A DNA stretch of 40,290 nucleotides from Oscillospiraceae bacterium (GTDB taxonomy: Bacteria > Bacillota_A > Clostridia > Oscillospirales > Oscillospiraceae): NCBI GenBank assembly GCA_017550765.1, contig JAFZOC010000142.1, positions 1 to 40,290 on the forward strand. The letters are read 5' to 3'. This document shows positions 1-6,534 of this stretch, piece by piece (the first letter of the stretch is position 1; each line of letters starts with the position of its first letter). Under the pieces are notes generated by a model. That model was not told the origin of the DNA. It did no database searches and saw only the letters and a program-made list of their open reading frames with translations. The position numbers and the translations under genes are program-made.

Positions 1-2
1 AC

Positions 3-167
3 GGTCAGTCCGTGTCCCAGGGACAGACGATCGGCTATGTGGGCGATACCGGCTGGGCGACCGGCCCGCATCTCCATTTTGAGATCCGGCAGGGGAGCAC
101 TTGTCTTGACCCCGAGGCCGTGGCCGGTTTCTCCGGGCTGACCTACGCGCCTGACGCCGGGAATTGA
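3..167 (+). CDS. M23 family metallopeptidase, C-terminal end (partial)
   Basis: The frame is open from the window edge and ends at TGA 165-167, giving the last 54 residues. They contain GQTIGYVGDTGWATGPHLHFEI, with the HLHFE signature of the LytM/M23 fold; the second His of H-x-H is a zinc ligand in active members. These proteins cleave peptidoglycan cross-bridges outside the membrane or act as amidase activators. The other zinc ligands lie upstream of the window, so activity cannot be judged. The S41-family gene follows 102 bases later. In many Bacillota an M23 protein and an S41 protein sit behind ftsE-ftsX, so this could be the EnvC-like partner of that cluster; that part is inference. Confidence 0.85.
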   Translation, partial: GQSVSQGQTIGYVGDTGWATGPHLHFEIRQGSTCLDPEAVAGFSGLTYAPDAGN

Positions 168-192
168 CCCGTACCCGCGTAAAGATATGATG

Positions 193-220
193 TGCCGGGC
201 AGTATCCTTACTGCCCGGCA
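193..220 (+). terminator. Perfect 12-bp hairpin after the M23 gene
   Basis: The arms 193-204 (TGCCGGGCAGTA) and 209-220 are exact reverse complements around a TCCT loop. No U-run follows (ACGCC), so it is a weak intrinsic terminator at best. It may be a transcript-stabilising or processing hairpin between the M23 and S41 genes. Confidence 0.4.
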
Positions 221-269
221 ACGCCATGCGACGGGGATCTTATCAAACTAAAAGAAAAGGAGCGATCCT

Positions 270-1520
270 ATGGGCGATCTTTTCAGAAGACTTTTCATCG
301 GTATCGGGCGTCTGTTCAAACGGCTGTTCAATCTGGGCATCCCGCTGAAATTCGTGTTGATCTTCTGCGCCCTCGTGGGCGTGACCACATACCTGATGAC
401 ACGCAACTCCATGTTGAAGCAGGTCGGCGGCGATGAAGACTATGCGGAAGCGATGCGCTACATCGAGATCAAAGACGTAGTGGAAGAACACTTCATCGAC
501 CCTGTCGACCGCAGCGCCATGGCGGACTCTGCAGCCGCGGCCATGGTGAACGGGCTGGGCGATCCCTGGAGCTACTTCATGACCGCCGATGAATATCGCG
601 CCTATCAGCTGTCTACCGCGAACGACTACGCCGATATCGGCATCTCTCTGGTCAAAGACGAGACCGCCGGCGGTTTTCAGGTGATTTCCGTGTATCCCAG
701 TTCACCCGCCGCCCAGGCCGGTCTCAGTTCCGGTATGCTCATCACAGCGGTGGACGGGGAGAAACTGACCGGCTACACCACCGACGGTGTGCGTACGCTG
801 ATCCGTTCCAAGCTGAACACCGAGTTCGTCCTGGAGATCAGCAACGGGCAGGGACAGATCCGGGTCGACTGCACGAACCTGAACGCGAACGCAGTCAACT
901 ACCGTCTGGAGAAGACCGGGGCCGCCTACGTACAGATCCACAACTTCGAGGCAGGCAGCGGGCAGGCTGCGGTAGACGCCATCGAATACCTGCTCGGCCA
1001 GGACGCGAACGCGCTGGTGCTGGATCTGCGCAACAATCCGGGCGGGCTCCCCGATGAGATCGCGATCTTGCTGGATCATCTGCTTCCCGCCGGACGGCTC
1101 TTTTCCGAGGTGGACAAGAACGGCGTCCAGGTCGTGACGGAGTCCGACACGACCAACCTGCAGATCCCGACCTGTGTCCTGATCAACTCCGGCACCTTCC
1201 GGGAAGCGGAGCTCTGCGCGGCGGTCCTGAAAGAATGGGGCTGGGCCACGCTGATGGGCGAGCCGACCAGCGGCAATACCCGCAAGCAGGAGACCATCCC
1301 GCTCTCTGACGGCAGCGCCATCCGCCTCTCCACCAAGAGCTATCTCACGCCCAGCGGCGTGGACATCTCCATCGCCGGCGGCGTCATCCCTGACATGATC
1401 GTCTTCAACAGCGACGCCTCCGCTACCGGTACCACAGAAGGCACCACCGGCGGGCAAGACGGGACCGCGAGCACTTCCAACGATGAACAGCTCATGGCCG
1501 CGCTGCGACTTTTGAGTTGA
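270..1520 (+). CDS. S41 (CtpA/Prc-like) family protein lacking the catalytic dyad
   Basis: 416 residues. A basic N-terminus is followed by a membrane segment at about 27-44 (FVLIFCALVGVTTYLM), so the bulk is extracytoplasmic. A PDZ domain spans about 115-200 and the S41 fold follows, including the family signature LDLRNNPGG at 251-259. In Prc/CtpA enzymes the nucleophile sits in SASASE and the general-base Lys in GEPTFGKG. Here the matching stretches read GTFREAE (308-314), with Arg311 at the Ser position, and GEPTSGN (330-336), with Asn336 at the Lys position. The protein is therefore predicted to bind peptide but not cleave by the usual mechanism. AAAGGAG seven bases upstream supports the start. 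A Gly/Thr-rich stretch lies near the C-terminus. Family assignment is firm; loss of activity is inferred from the alignment. Confidence 0.9.
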   Translation: MGDLFRRLFIGIGRLFKRLFNLGIPLKFVLIFCALVGVTTYLMTRNSMLKQVGGDEDYAEAMRYIEIKDVVEEHFIDPVDRSAMADSAAAAMVNGLGDPWSYFMTADEYRAYQLSTANDYADIGISLVKDETAGGFQVISVYPSSPAAQAGLSSGMLITAVDGEKLTGYTTDGVRTLIRSKLNTEFVLEISNGQGQIRVDCTNLNANAVNYRLEKTGAAYVQIHNFEAGSGQAAVDAIEYLLGQDANALVLDLRNNPGGLPDEIAILLDHLLPAGRLFSEVDKNGVQVVTESDTTNLQIPTCVLINSGTFREAELCAAVLKEWGWATLMGEPTSGNTRKQETIPLSDGSAIRLSTKSYLTPSGVDISIAGGVIPDMIVFNSDASATGTTEGTTGGQDGTASTSNDEQLMAALRLLS

Positions 1521-1545
1521 CATCAGCCCGCTCGCTTAGTATAAT
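1517..1545 (+). promoter_or_regulatory. Perfect sigma-A promoter for greA-lysS
   Basis: TTGACA (1517-1522), a 17-base spacer and TATAAT (1540-1545) match the vegetative consensus in all 12 positions. The -35 box overlaps the TGA stop of the S41-family gene. Transcription would start near 1552, leaving a leader of about 70 bases before greA. Confidence 0.93.
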
Positions 1546-1622
1546 CTATGACCATGGCAAGGCTCCAGGTATCCTGCGAGCGAGCCTGACAATGAAACAC
1601 CGAGGAAAAGGAGACCTGTTTT

Positions 1623-2117
1623 ATGGCGAACCCGGCCAATTCCAACAGATACAAGATGAGCCGCGAGCGCAAAGAGGCGCTTGAGGAAGAGCTGCACTAT
1701 CTCGAGACCGAGCGTGCGAGGGAAGTTGCCGAGCAGATCAAGGAAGCGCGCAGTTACGGCGACCTCTCCGAGAACAGCGAATACGACGAAGCCAAGAGCG
1801 AGCAGGGCAAGCTCTATTCCAAGATCGCAGAACTGAGAGACCTGGTAGAGAACGCGGAGATCGTGGACGACGCCGACCATGACGCACCCAAGGATACCGT
1901 GACGCTGTCCAGCGTCGTTGTGATCCGCGACCTGGAGGACGAGATCGACGAGACCTATACGATCGTCGGATCCCAGGATGCAGACCCCATGGCCGGACGG
2001 ATCTCCGACGATTCCCCCCTGGGCAAGGGCCTGATCGGCCACCGTGCCGGTGATAAGATCACGATCAGCGCCCCCGCTGGCGATCTGGCCTTTGAGATCG
2101 TCTCTGTCAAGAACTGA
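1623..2117 (+). CDS. greA: Transcription elongation factor GreA
   Basis: 164 residues, the usual GreA size. The N-terminal coiled coil (about 12-80) carries the tip motif GDLSENSEYDEAK with acidic residues Asp47 and Glu50. These enter the RNA polymerase secondary channel and stimulate cleavage of backtracked transcripts. The C-terminal FKBP-like domain (about 85-164) contains ISDDSPLGKGLIGHRAGD, typical of the family. AAAAGGAG lies 10-15 bases upstream of the ATG. It leads a two-gene unit with lysS, 15 bases downstream, behind a perfect sigma-A promoter. Confidence 0.97.
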   Translation: MANPANSNRYKMSRERKEALEEELHYLETERAREVAEQIKEARSYGDLSENSEYDEAKSEQGKLYSKIAELRDLVENAEIVDDADHDAPKDTVTLSSVVVIRDLEDEIDETYTIVGSQDADPMAGRISDDSPLGKGLIGHRAGDKITISAPAGDLAFEIVSVKN

Positions 2118-2132
2118 CCATCGGAGGCTGTT

Positions 2133-3632
2133 ATGAGCCAGAATACCGAACAGAGGAACGGCGAGGTGCAGGAACTCTCCGAGATCCTGCAGGTCCGCCG
2201 CGATAAGTTGAGCTCTCTGCGAGAGCAGGGTAGAGACCCCTTCCGTCAGACGCGTTTCGACCGCAGCGCCTACTCCCTGCAGATCAAGTCCGACTATGCA
2301 GGCTTTGAAGGCAAGACCGTTGCCGTCGCAGGGCGCATCATGTCCAAGCGCGGCATGGGCAAGGCCATCTTCTGCCATATCCAGGACGACCAGGGCCAGA
2401 TCCAGCTCTACACCCGCTCCGATGCGGTCTCCGAGCAGGAGTTCCTGGACTTCCGCAAGTATGATATCGGCGATATCATCGGCGTGACCGGCTATGTGTT
2501 CAAGACCAAGACCGAGGAGATCTCCATCCATGTGCAGAGCGTAGTGCTCCTTGCCAAGTCCCTGCGGCCTCTGCCGGAGAAGTTCCATGGCATGACAGAC
2601 CGTGAGCTGCGCTATCGCCAGCGCTATGTGGATCTCATCATGGACCCCTCCGTCAAGGAGACCTTTCTCAAGCGCAGCCGTATCTTGCGGGAACTGCGCG
2701 CTTTTCTGGACGGCCGCGGCTTCGTAGAAGTGGATACCCCGATCCTGACGCCCTTTGAGATCGGCGCCTCCGCCCGCCCCTTCTATACCCATCACAACGC
2801 ACTGGACATCGACATGGTCCTGCGTATCGAGACGGAACTCTATCTCAAGCGTCTGGTGGTCGGCGGTATGGAACGTGTGTATGAAGTCGGCCGTATCTTC
2901 CGCAACGAGGGCATGGACACCAAGCACAATCCCGAATTCACCACCATCGAGCTCTATCAGGCTTATACCGATCTGGGCGGCATGATGGATCTGGTGGAGG
3001 ACATGATGAAGACCGTGACCATGAAAGTCTGCGGTACGCTCACGATCCCTTACCAGGGCCACACGATCGACATCGGCCACTGGGAGCGTCTGACCATGGT
3101 CGAAGCGGTGAAGAAGTATTCCGGTGTCGACTATTACGACTGGAAGACCGACGAAGAGGCCATCGCCTGCGCCAAGGCGCACGGGGTGGAGCTGCCCGAG
3201 GTCCCCACCAGAGGCGCGATCCTGGCGGAGTTCTTCGACGCTTTCGTGGAAGAGCATCTGATCCAGCCGACCTTTATCTACGATTATCCGGTAGAGATCA
3301 GTCCCCTCGCCAAGCGCAAGCCGGAAGACCCCGCTTTCACCGGCCGTTTTGAGTACTTCATCAATGCCACCGAGTTCGGCAACGCCTTCACCGAGCTGAA
3401 CGATCCGATCGATCAGCGCGAACGCTTCGAGCGCCAGGTCCAAGAGCGCCGGAAGCTGGATCCCTCGACCCGCGCCCAGGTAGACTATGACTACATCAAC
3501 GCGCTGGAATACGGACTGCCTCCCACGGGCGGACTTGGCTTTGGGATCGACCGGCTGGTGATGCTGCTCACCAACAGCGACTCCATCCGCGACGTACTCC
3601 TGTTCCCGACCATGAAGCCCGAGAACAACTGA
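2133..3632 (+). CDS. lysS: Lysine--tRNA ligase, class II
   Basis: 499 residues. The enzyme charges tRNA-Lys with lysine using ATP in the cytoplasm. An N-terminal OB-fold anticodon-binding domain (about 55-150) precedes the class II catalytic core. Motif 2 is visible as YEVGRIFRNEGMDTKHNPEF, and motif 3 as GGLGFGIDRLVMLL starting near 466. The adjacent NATEFGNAFTELNDPIDQ is typical of LysS. The SD is CGGAGG, about 9 bases from the ATG. It is co-transcribed with greA and followed by a strong terminator. Nothing unusual in length or motifs. Confidence 0.98.
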   Translation: MSQNTEQRNGEVQELSEILQVRRDKLSSLREQGRDPFRQTRFDRSAYSLQIKSDYAGFEGKTVAVAGRIMSKRGMGKAIFCHIQDDQGQIQLYTRSDAVSEQEFLDFRKYDIGDIIGVTGYVFKTKTEEISIHVQSVVLLAKSLRPLPEKFHGMTDRELRYRQRYVDLIMDPSVKETFLKRSRILRELRAFLDGRGFVEVDTPILTPFEIGASARPFYTHHNALDIDMVLRIETELYLKRLVVGGMERVYEVGRIFRNEGMDTKHNPEFTTIELYQAYTDLGGMMDLVEDMMKTVTMKVCGTLTIPYQGHTIDIGHWERLTMVEAVKKYSGVDYYDWKTDEEAIACAKAHGVELPEVPTRGAILAEFFDAFVEEHLIQPTFIYDYPVEISPLAKRKPEDPAFTGRFEYFINATEFGNAFTELNDPIDQRERFERQVQERRKLDPSTRAQVDYDYINALEYGLPPTGGLGFGIDRLVMLLTNSDSIRDVLLFPTMKPENN

Positions 3633-3641
3633 AGCGACATC

Positions 3642-3676
3642 AACGACCCCCGCCGATCGGCGGGGGTCGTTCTATC
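3642..3676 (+). terminator. Intrinsic terminator of greA-lysS
   Basis: A perfect 13-bp GC-rich stem (3642-3654 with 3659-3671) closes on a GATC loop and runs into TCGTTCTATCT. It begins 10 bases after the lysS stop. Confidence 0.92.
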
Positions 3677-3755
3677 TAGTGCCATCGCCAGCGCCCCGGG
3701 AAGTGGACTTTCGGTTTCAGACGATCGAACATGCAGCTTCGCAGGCAGAACGGTC

Positions 3756-3784
3756 TTGAAGGAACGGTATACCTGTGCTACACT
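3756..3784 (+). promoter_or_regulatory. Putative sigma-A promoter for the acetyltransferase pair
   Basis: TTGAAG (3756-3761), a 17-base spacer and TACACT (3779-3784) lie 61 bases upstream of the first GNAT gene and beyond the lysS terminator. Confidence 0.65.
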
Positions 3785-3844
3785 GTCCATGGCAGCGATA
3801 ACTGCCTAGAATACGATACCCGTAGAACGGATGGAGGCATGACC

Positions 3845-4414
3845 TTGACGATCGAAACAGAACGGCTGATCCTGCGGCCTTTCCGGATATCTGACGCAGC
3901 GGATGTGTTCGAATATCTCCACGACCCGGAGATGAACTGCTTTCTGGATATGCGCCTGGCGTCGCTCGAGGACGCGGAAGCGGAGATGGCCAGACGGCTC
4001 GACGACGGGCTCTATCTGGCCGTTGAACTGAAAGAGAACGGGAAAGTGATCGGGGAGATCTTTTCAGCGCCCGAGGGCACAGATCCCTCCGGCGAGGACC
4101 TGGATACCTATTCGCCCTGCTGGATGCTCCATCCTGCCTATAAACGCAAGGGCTACGGCTACGAGATGGCGCAGGCCTATCTGGACCTTCTGTTCCGGAC
4201 GATGGGCGCGCGGCGCGTCTACATGTATACCGAAGACACCAACATCGCCTCCCAGAAGCTCTGCGAGAAGCTCGGCGCCAGGAGAGAGGGCCTGTTCCTG
4301 GAATTCGTGTCCTTTGTCAAAGACGCGAACGGGGAGCCTGTTTATGAGAACACGATCCAATATGCGATCCTGCACAGAGAGTGGGAGCGGCACGAAGAAG
4401 GGGAGCGATCATGA
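3845..4414 (+). CDS. GNAT N-acetyltransferase (RimJ/RimL-like)
   Basis: 189 residues from a TTG start. The family opening IETERLILRPF and the acetyl-CoA-binding region PAYKRKGYGYEMAQAYL identify a RimJ/RimL-type GNAT, which transfers acetyl from acetyl-CoA to an amine. NIASQKLCEKLGARREG is the usual C-terminal motif. An in-frame ATG at 3839 sits only one base after GGAGG (3833-3837), whereas TTG 3845 has a proper 7-base spacing, so I prefer TTG. The stop overlaps the next gene's start (ATGA), implying coupled translation. The substrate is unknown; these proteins modify ribosomal proteins, other proteins or small molecules such as antibiotics. Confidence 0.9.
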   Translation: MTIETERLILRPFRISDAADVFEYLHDPEMNCFLDMRLASLEDAEAEMARRLDDGLYLAVELKENGKVIGEIFSAPEGTDPSGEDLDTYSPCWMLHPAYKRKGYGYEMAQAYLDLLFRTMGARRVYMYTEDTNIASQKLCEKLGARREGLFLEFVSFVKDANGEPVYENTIQYAILHREWERHEEGERS

Positions 4415-4866
4415 TGGAGGAACTCAGCTATATCGAGCTGCGGCAGCGTCCCGATATGAAGGCGCGCGCTGCAGCCTGGTTCCACAGCAAATGGGGCGTA
4501 CCGGAGGAAGCCTATCTGGCGTGTATGGACGCCTATCTCTCAGGTGAGACCGAGATGGGCTGGTATCTCTGTCTGGACGGGGAGGATATCGTCGGCGGGA
4601 TGGGCGTCATCGAGAACGACTTCCACGACCGGAAGGACCTGTCGCCGAACGTCTGCGCCGTCTATACGGAGGAAGATCACCGGTGCAGAGGCATCGCCGG
4701 CAAGCTTTTGCACTTGACCGTGGAGGACATGCGCTCCAAAGGCGTGTCGCCTCTATACCTCGTCACAGACCACACTGGGTTCTATGAACGTTATGGCTGG
4801 GAATTCCTCTGCATGGTCCAGGGCGATGGCGAGCCCGAGATGACCAGGATGTATATCCATCGTTAG
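4411..4866 (+). CDS. GNAT N-acetyltransferase
   Basis: 151 residues starting at ATG 4411, with ATG 4414 as a possible alternative. GGGGAG lies about 5 bases upstream, and the start overlaps the stop of the preceding acetyltransferase. The acetyl-CoA loop reads EEDHRCRGIAGKLL, close to the (Q/R)-x-x-G-x-(A/G) motif A, and HTGFYERYGWEF is the usual motif B of stand-alone GNATs. The substrate cannot be predicted. It is unlike its neighbour in sequence, so the pair does not look like a recent duplication. Confidence 0.88.
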   Translation: MMEELSYIELRQRPDMKARAAAWFHSKWGVPEEAYLACMDAYLSGETEMGWYLCLDGEDIVGGMGVIENDFHDRKDLSPNVCAVYTEEDHRCRGIAGKLLHLTVEDMRSKGVSPLYLVTDHTGFYERYGWEFLCMVQGDGEPEMTRMYIHR

Positions 4867-5044
4867 TTCCGGAAACGGCACATGAACGAGACAAAACAGC
4901 CCGTCCATATGTCTCGCCCCTGCAAAGATCTCCTGTCCACGCGAAGAGCGCTTACCTACGAGCGGAGCGCAGGACGGCAACACCCGCACCGAACGCGCGC
5001 CCATATCGAAACGCCACCGATCGTAGTCAGAAAGGAGCCTCGTC

Positions 5045-5398
5045 ATGGTATTCATCTGTTATCCGAAATGCAGCACCTGTCAGAAAGCGCAGCGCTGGCT
5101 GGATGAGAACGCAGTCACATACACGCTGCGGCACATCAAGGAGGATCGTCCCACCGTCGAAGAACTGCGTTCTTGGCAGGAGAAGAGCGGCCTTCCTCTC
5201 AAGCGTTTCTTCAACACCAGCGGTCTGCAGTATAAAGCGCTCGGTCTGAAAGACAAGCTCCCGAGCATGAGCGAGGCCGATCAGCTCCAGATGCTCTCCA
5301 GCGACGGCATGCTGGTCAAGCGTCCCATCCTGGTAGGCGACACTTTCGTCCTCGTAGGCTTCCGGGAAGCGGAGTATCGGGAAGCGCTGGGGATCTGA
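5045..5398 (+). CDS. ArsC/Spx family thioredoxin-fold protein
   Basis: 117 residues, typical of the ArsC/Spx/YusI group. The N-terminal redox motif is CYPKCSTCQKA, with Cys9-x-x-Cys12 as in Spx and MgsR. ERPILV-type ligation is seen as VKRPILVGD near residues 91-99, the conserved cis-Pro region of the family. Spx-type members bind the RNA polymerase alpha subunit, while ArsC-type members reduce arsenate. The CxxC and the lack of arsenic genes nearby favour the Spx/YusI side, but the role is not settled. AAAGGAG lies 7 bases upstream of the ATG. The 178-base gap before it holds no recognisable gene. Confidence 0.88.
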   Translation: MVFICYPKCSTCQKAQRWLDENAVTYTLRHIKEDRPTVEELRSWQEKSGLPLKRFFNTSGLQYKALGLKDKLPSMSEADQLQMLSSDGMLVKRPILVGDTFVLVGFREAEYREALGI

Positions 5399-5447
5399 CA
5401 CGACGAAGAGACGGTCCCGGGACAGACGCAAAGGAAAGAGGATCCAT

Positions 5448-6434
5448 ATGCTGGAGTCGATCTATCATCCGGATATCCCGCCCTTTCTTGCGGAACTTGC
5501 GTACACGCCGCAGATGCTTCGTCTGCGCGAGGTGGGCATGGACTGCGGCTGTGAGTATACGAGCTTTCCGCTGTTCCGCAGTCTGGGAACATACACACGC
5601 CACGAACACAGCCTGGGCGTAGCGCTCATCGTATGGCATTTCACACAGGACCCGGTCCAGGCGACGGCCGCAATTTTCCATGACATCGCAACGCCCTGCT
5701 TCTCCCATGTCGTCGACTTTATGCGCGGAGACGCGATGCTGCAGGAAGCCACAGAGGATGGGACGGCCCGGATCGTATGCGAGTCGGAGGAGATCTGCGC
5801 GGTGCTGCGCCGCTGGCAGATCCCGACGGAAGCGGTCGTGGACTATCATCGCTATCCGATCGCTGACAACACGTCTCCTCGGCTCTCCGCTGACAGGCTG
5901 GAATATACGCTGGGCGACCTGCTGCACTATGGCTTCCTCTCCACAGCACAGATCGCCGAGCTTTATAATGATCTCACCGTCGACCGGAACGAGGATGGCG
6001 AGCCGGAACTGGTCTTTCGCACCCTGTCGCGCGCACTGGCTTTCGCGCAGGGCGCGCTGCGCTGCGGTCGGGTCTATGTCTCGCCGGAAGATCGCTACGC
6101 CATGCAGATCCTATCGGAGATCCTCGCGCGTGCTCTCGCGCGGGGTGTGCTCGCCGAGGAAGACCTCTACGGCACAGAGCCGGAACTGATCTGCAAATTG
6201 TCGAGCGATCCGGTCTGTGCCGTAGAATGGAGACGGTTTCGCGCTCTGCGGGAGATGGTCTGGGAAGCGGATGCTGCGCCTGAGGCAGACCGTCGTATCA
6301 TACCTGCGAAAAAGAGGAGCATAGACCCTCTCGTACTCGGACTGGGGCGAGTCTCGGCCTTGGATGAGAGCTTTTCCCGGGACCTTGACGCTTTCCGCTC
6401 CGAGGCTCAGGACCACTGGCTCTGCGCCAGATGA
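5448..6434 (+). CDS. HD-domain phosphohydrolase family protein
   Basis: 328 residues. The N-terminal half carries an HD-superfamily metal site: YTRHEHSLGVAL (His52/His54), then the HD doublet in IFHDIATPCFSHVVD (His78-Asp79, with His87 and Asp90). Members hydrolyse phosphate esters, often of nucleotides such as dNTPs or (p)ppGpp. The SLGTYTRHEHSLGV stretch resembles the dNTPase/YdhJ-like branch, but the substrate is not shown by the sequence. AAAGAGGA lies just upstream of ATG 5448. It ends about 40 bases before a bidirectional terminator that separates it from the convergent MoxR-DUF58-transglutaminase operon. Confidence 0.87.
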   Translation: MLESIYHPDIPPFLAELAYTPQMLRLREVGMDCGCEYTSFPLFRSLGTYTRHEHSLGVALIVWHFTQDPVQATAAIFHDIATPCFSHVVDFMRGDAMLQEATEDGTARIVCESEEICAVLRRWQIPTEAVVDYHRYPIADNTSPRLSADRLEYTLGDLLHYGFLSTAQIAELYNDLTVDRNEDGEPELVFRTLSRALAFAQGALRCGRVYVSPEDRYAMQILSEILARALARGVLAEEDLYGTEPELICKLSSDPVCAVEWRRFRALREMVWEADAAPEADRRIIPAKKRSIDPLVLGLGRVSALDESFSRDLDAFRSEAQDHWLCAR

Positions 6435-6472
6435 TACGGGCCGAAAAGCACATGACGATCGAATGCTCTCAA

Positions 6473-6516
6473 AAAAGAAAAGCCAAAGAGCCTAGAAGCT
6501 CTTTGGCTTTTCTTTT
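6473..6516. terminator. Bidirectional intrinsic terminator
   Basis: A perfect 19-bp stem (6473-6491 with 6498-6516) with a CTAGAA loop. The A-rich 5' flank and T-rich 3' flank mean it can stop both the HD gene from the left and the transglutaminase operon from the right. Confidence 0.95.
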
Positions 6517-6534
6517 GGATAGATATCCGATGTA

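Noticed and set aside
1536..3443. A 635-residue open frame on the minus strand opposite greA-lysS
   Set aside because: It is a by-product of codon bias in a GC-rich gene. It has no SD or family resemblance and lies wholly opposite two certain genes.
4882..5106. Short open frame between the second acetyltransferase and the ArsC/Spx-like gene
   Set aside because: It lacks an SD, its composition is not protein-like, and it runs into the certain start of the next gene.
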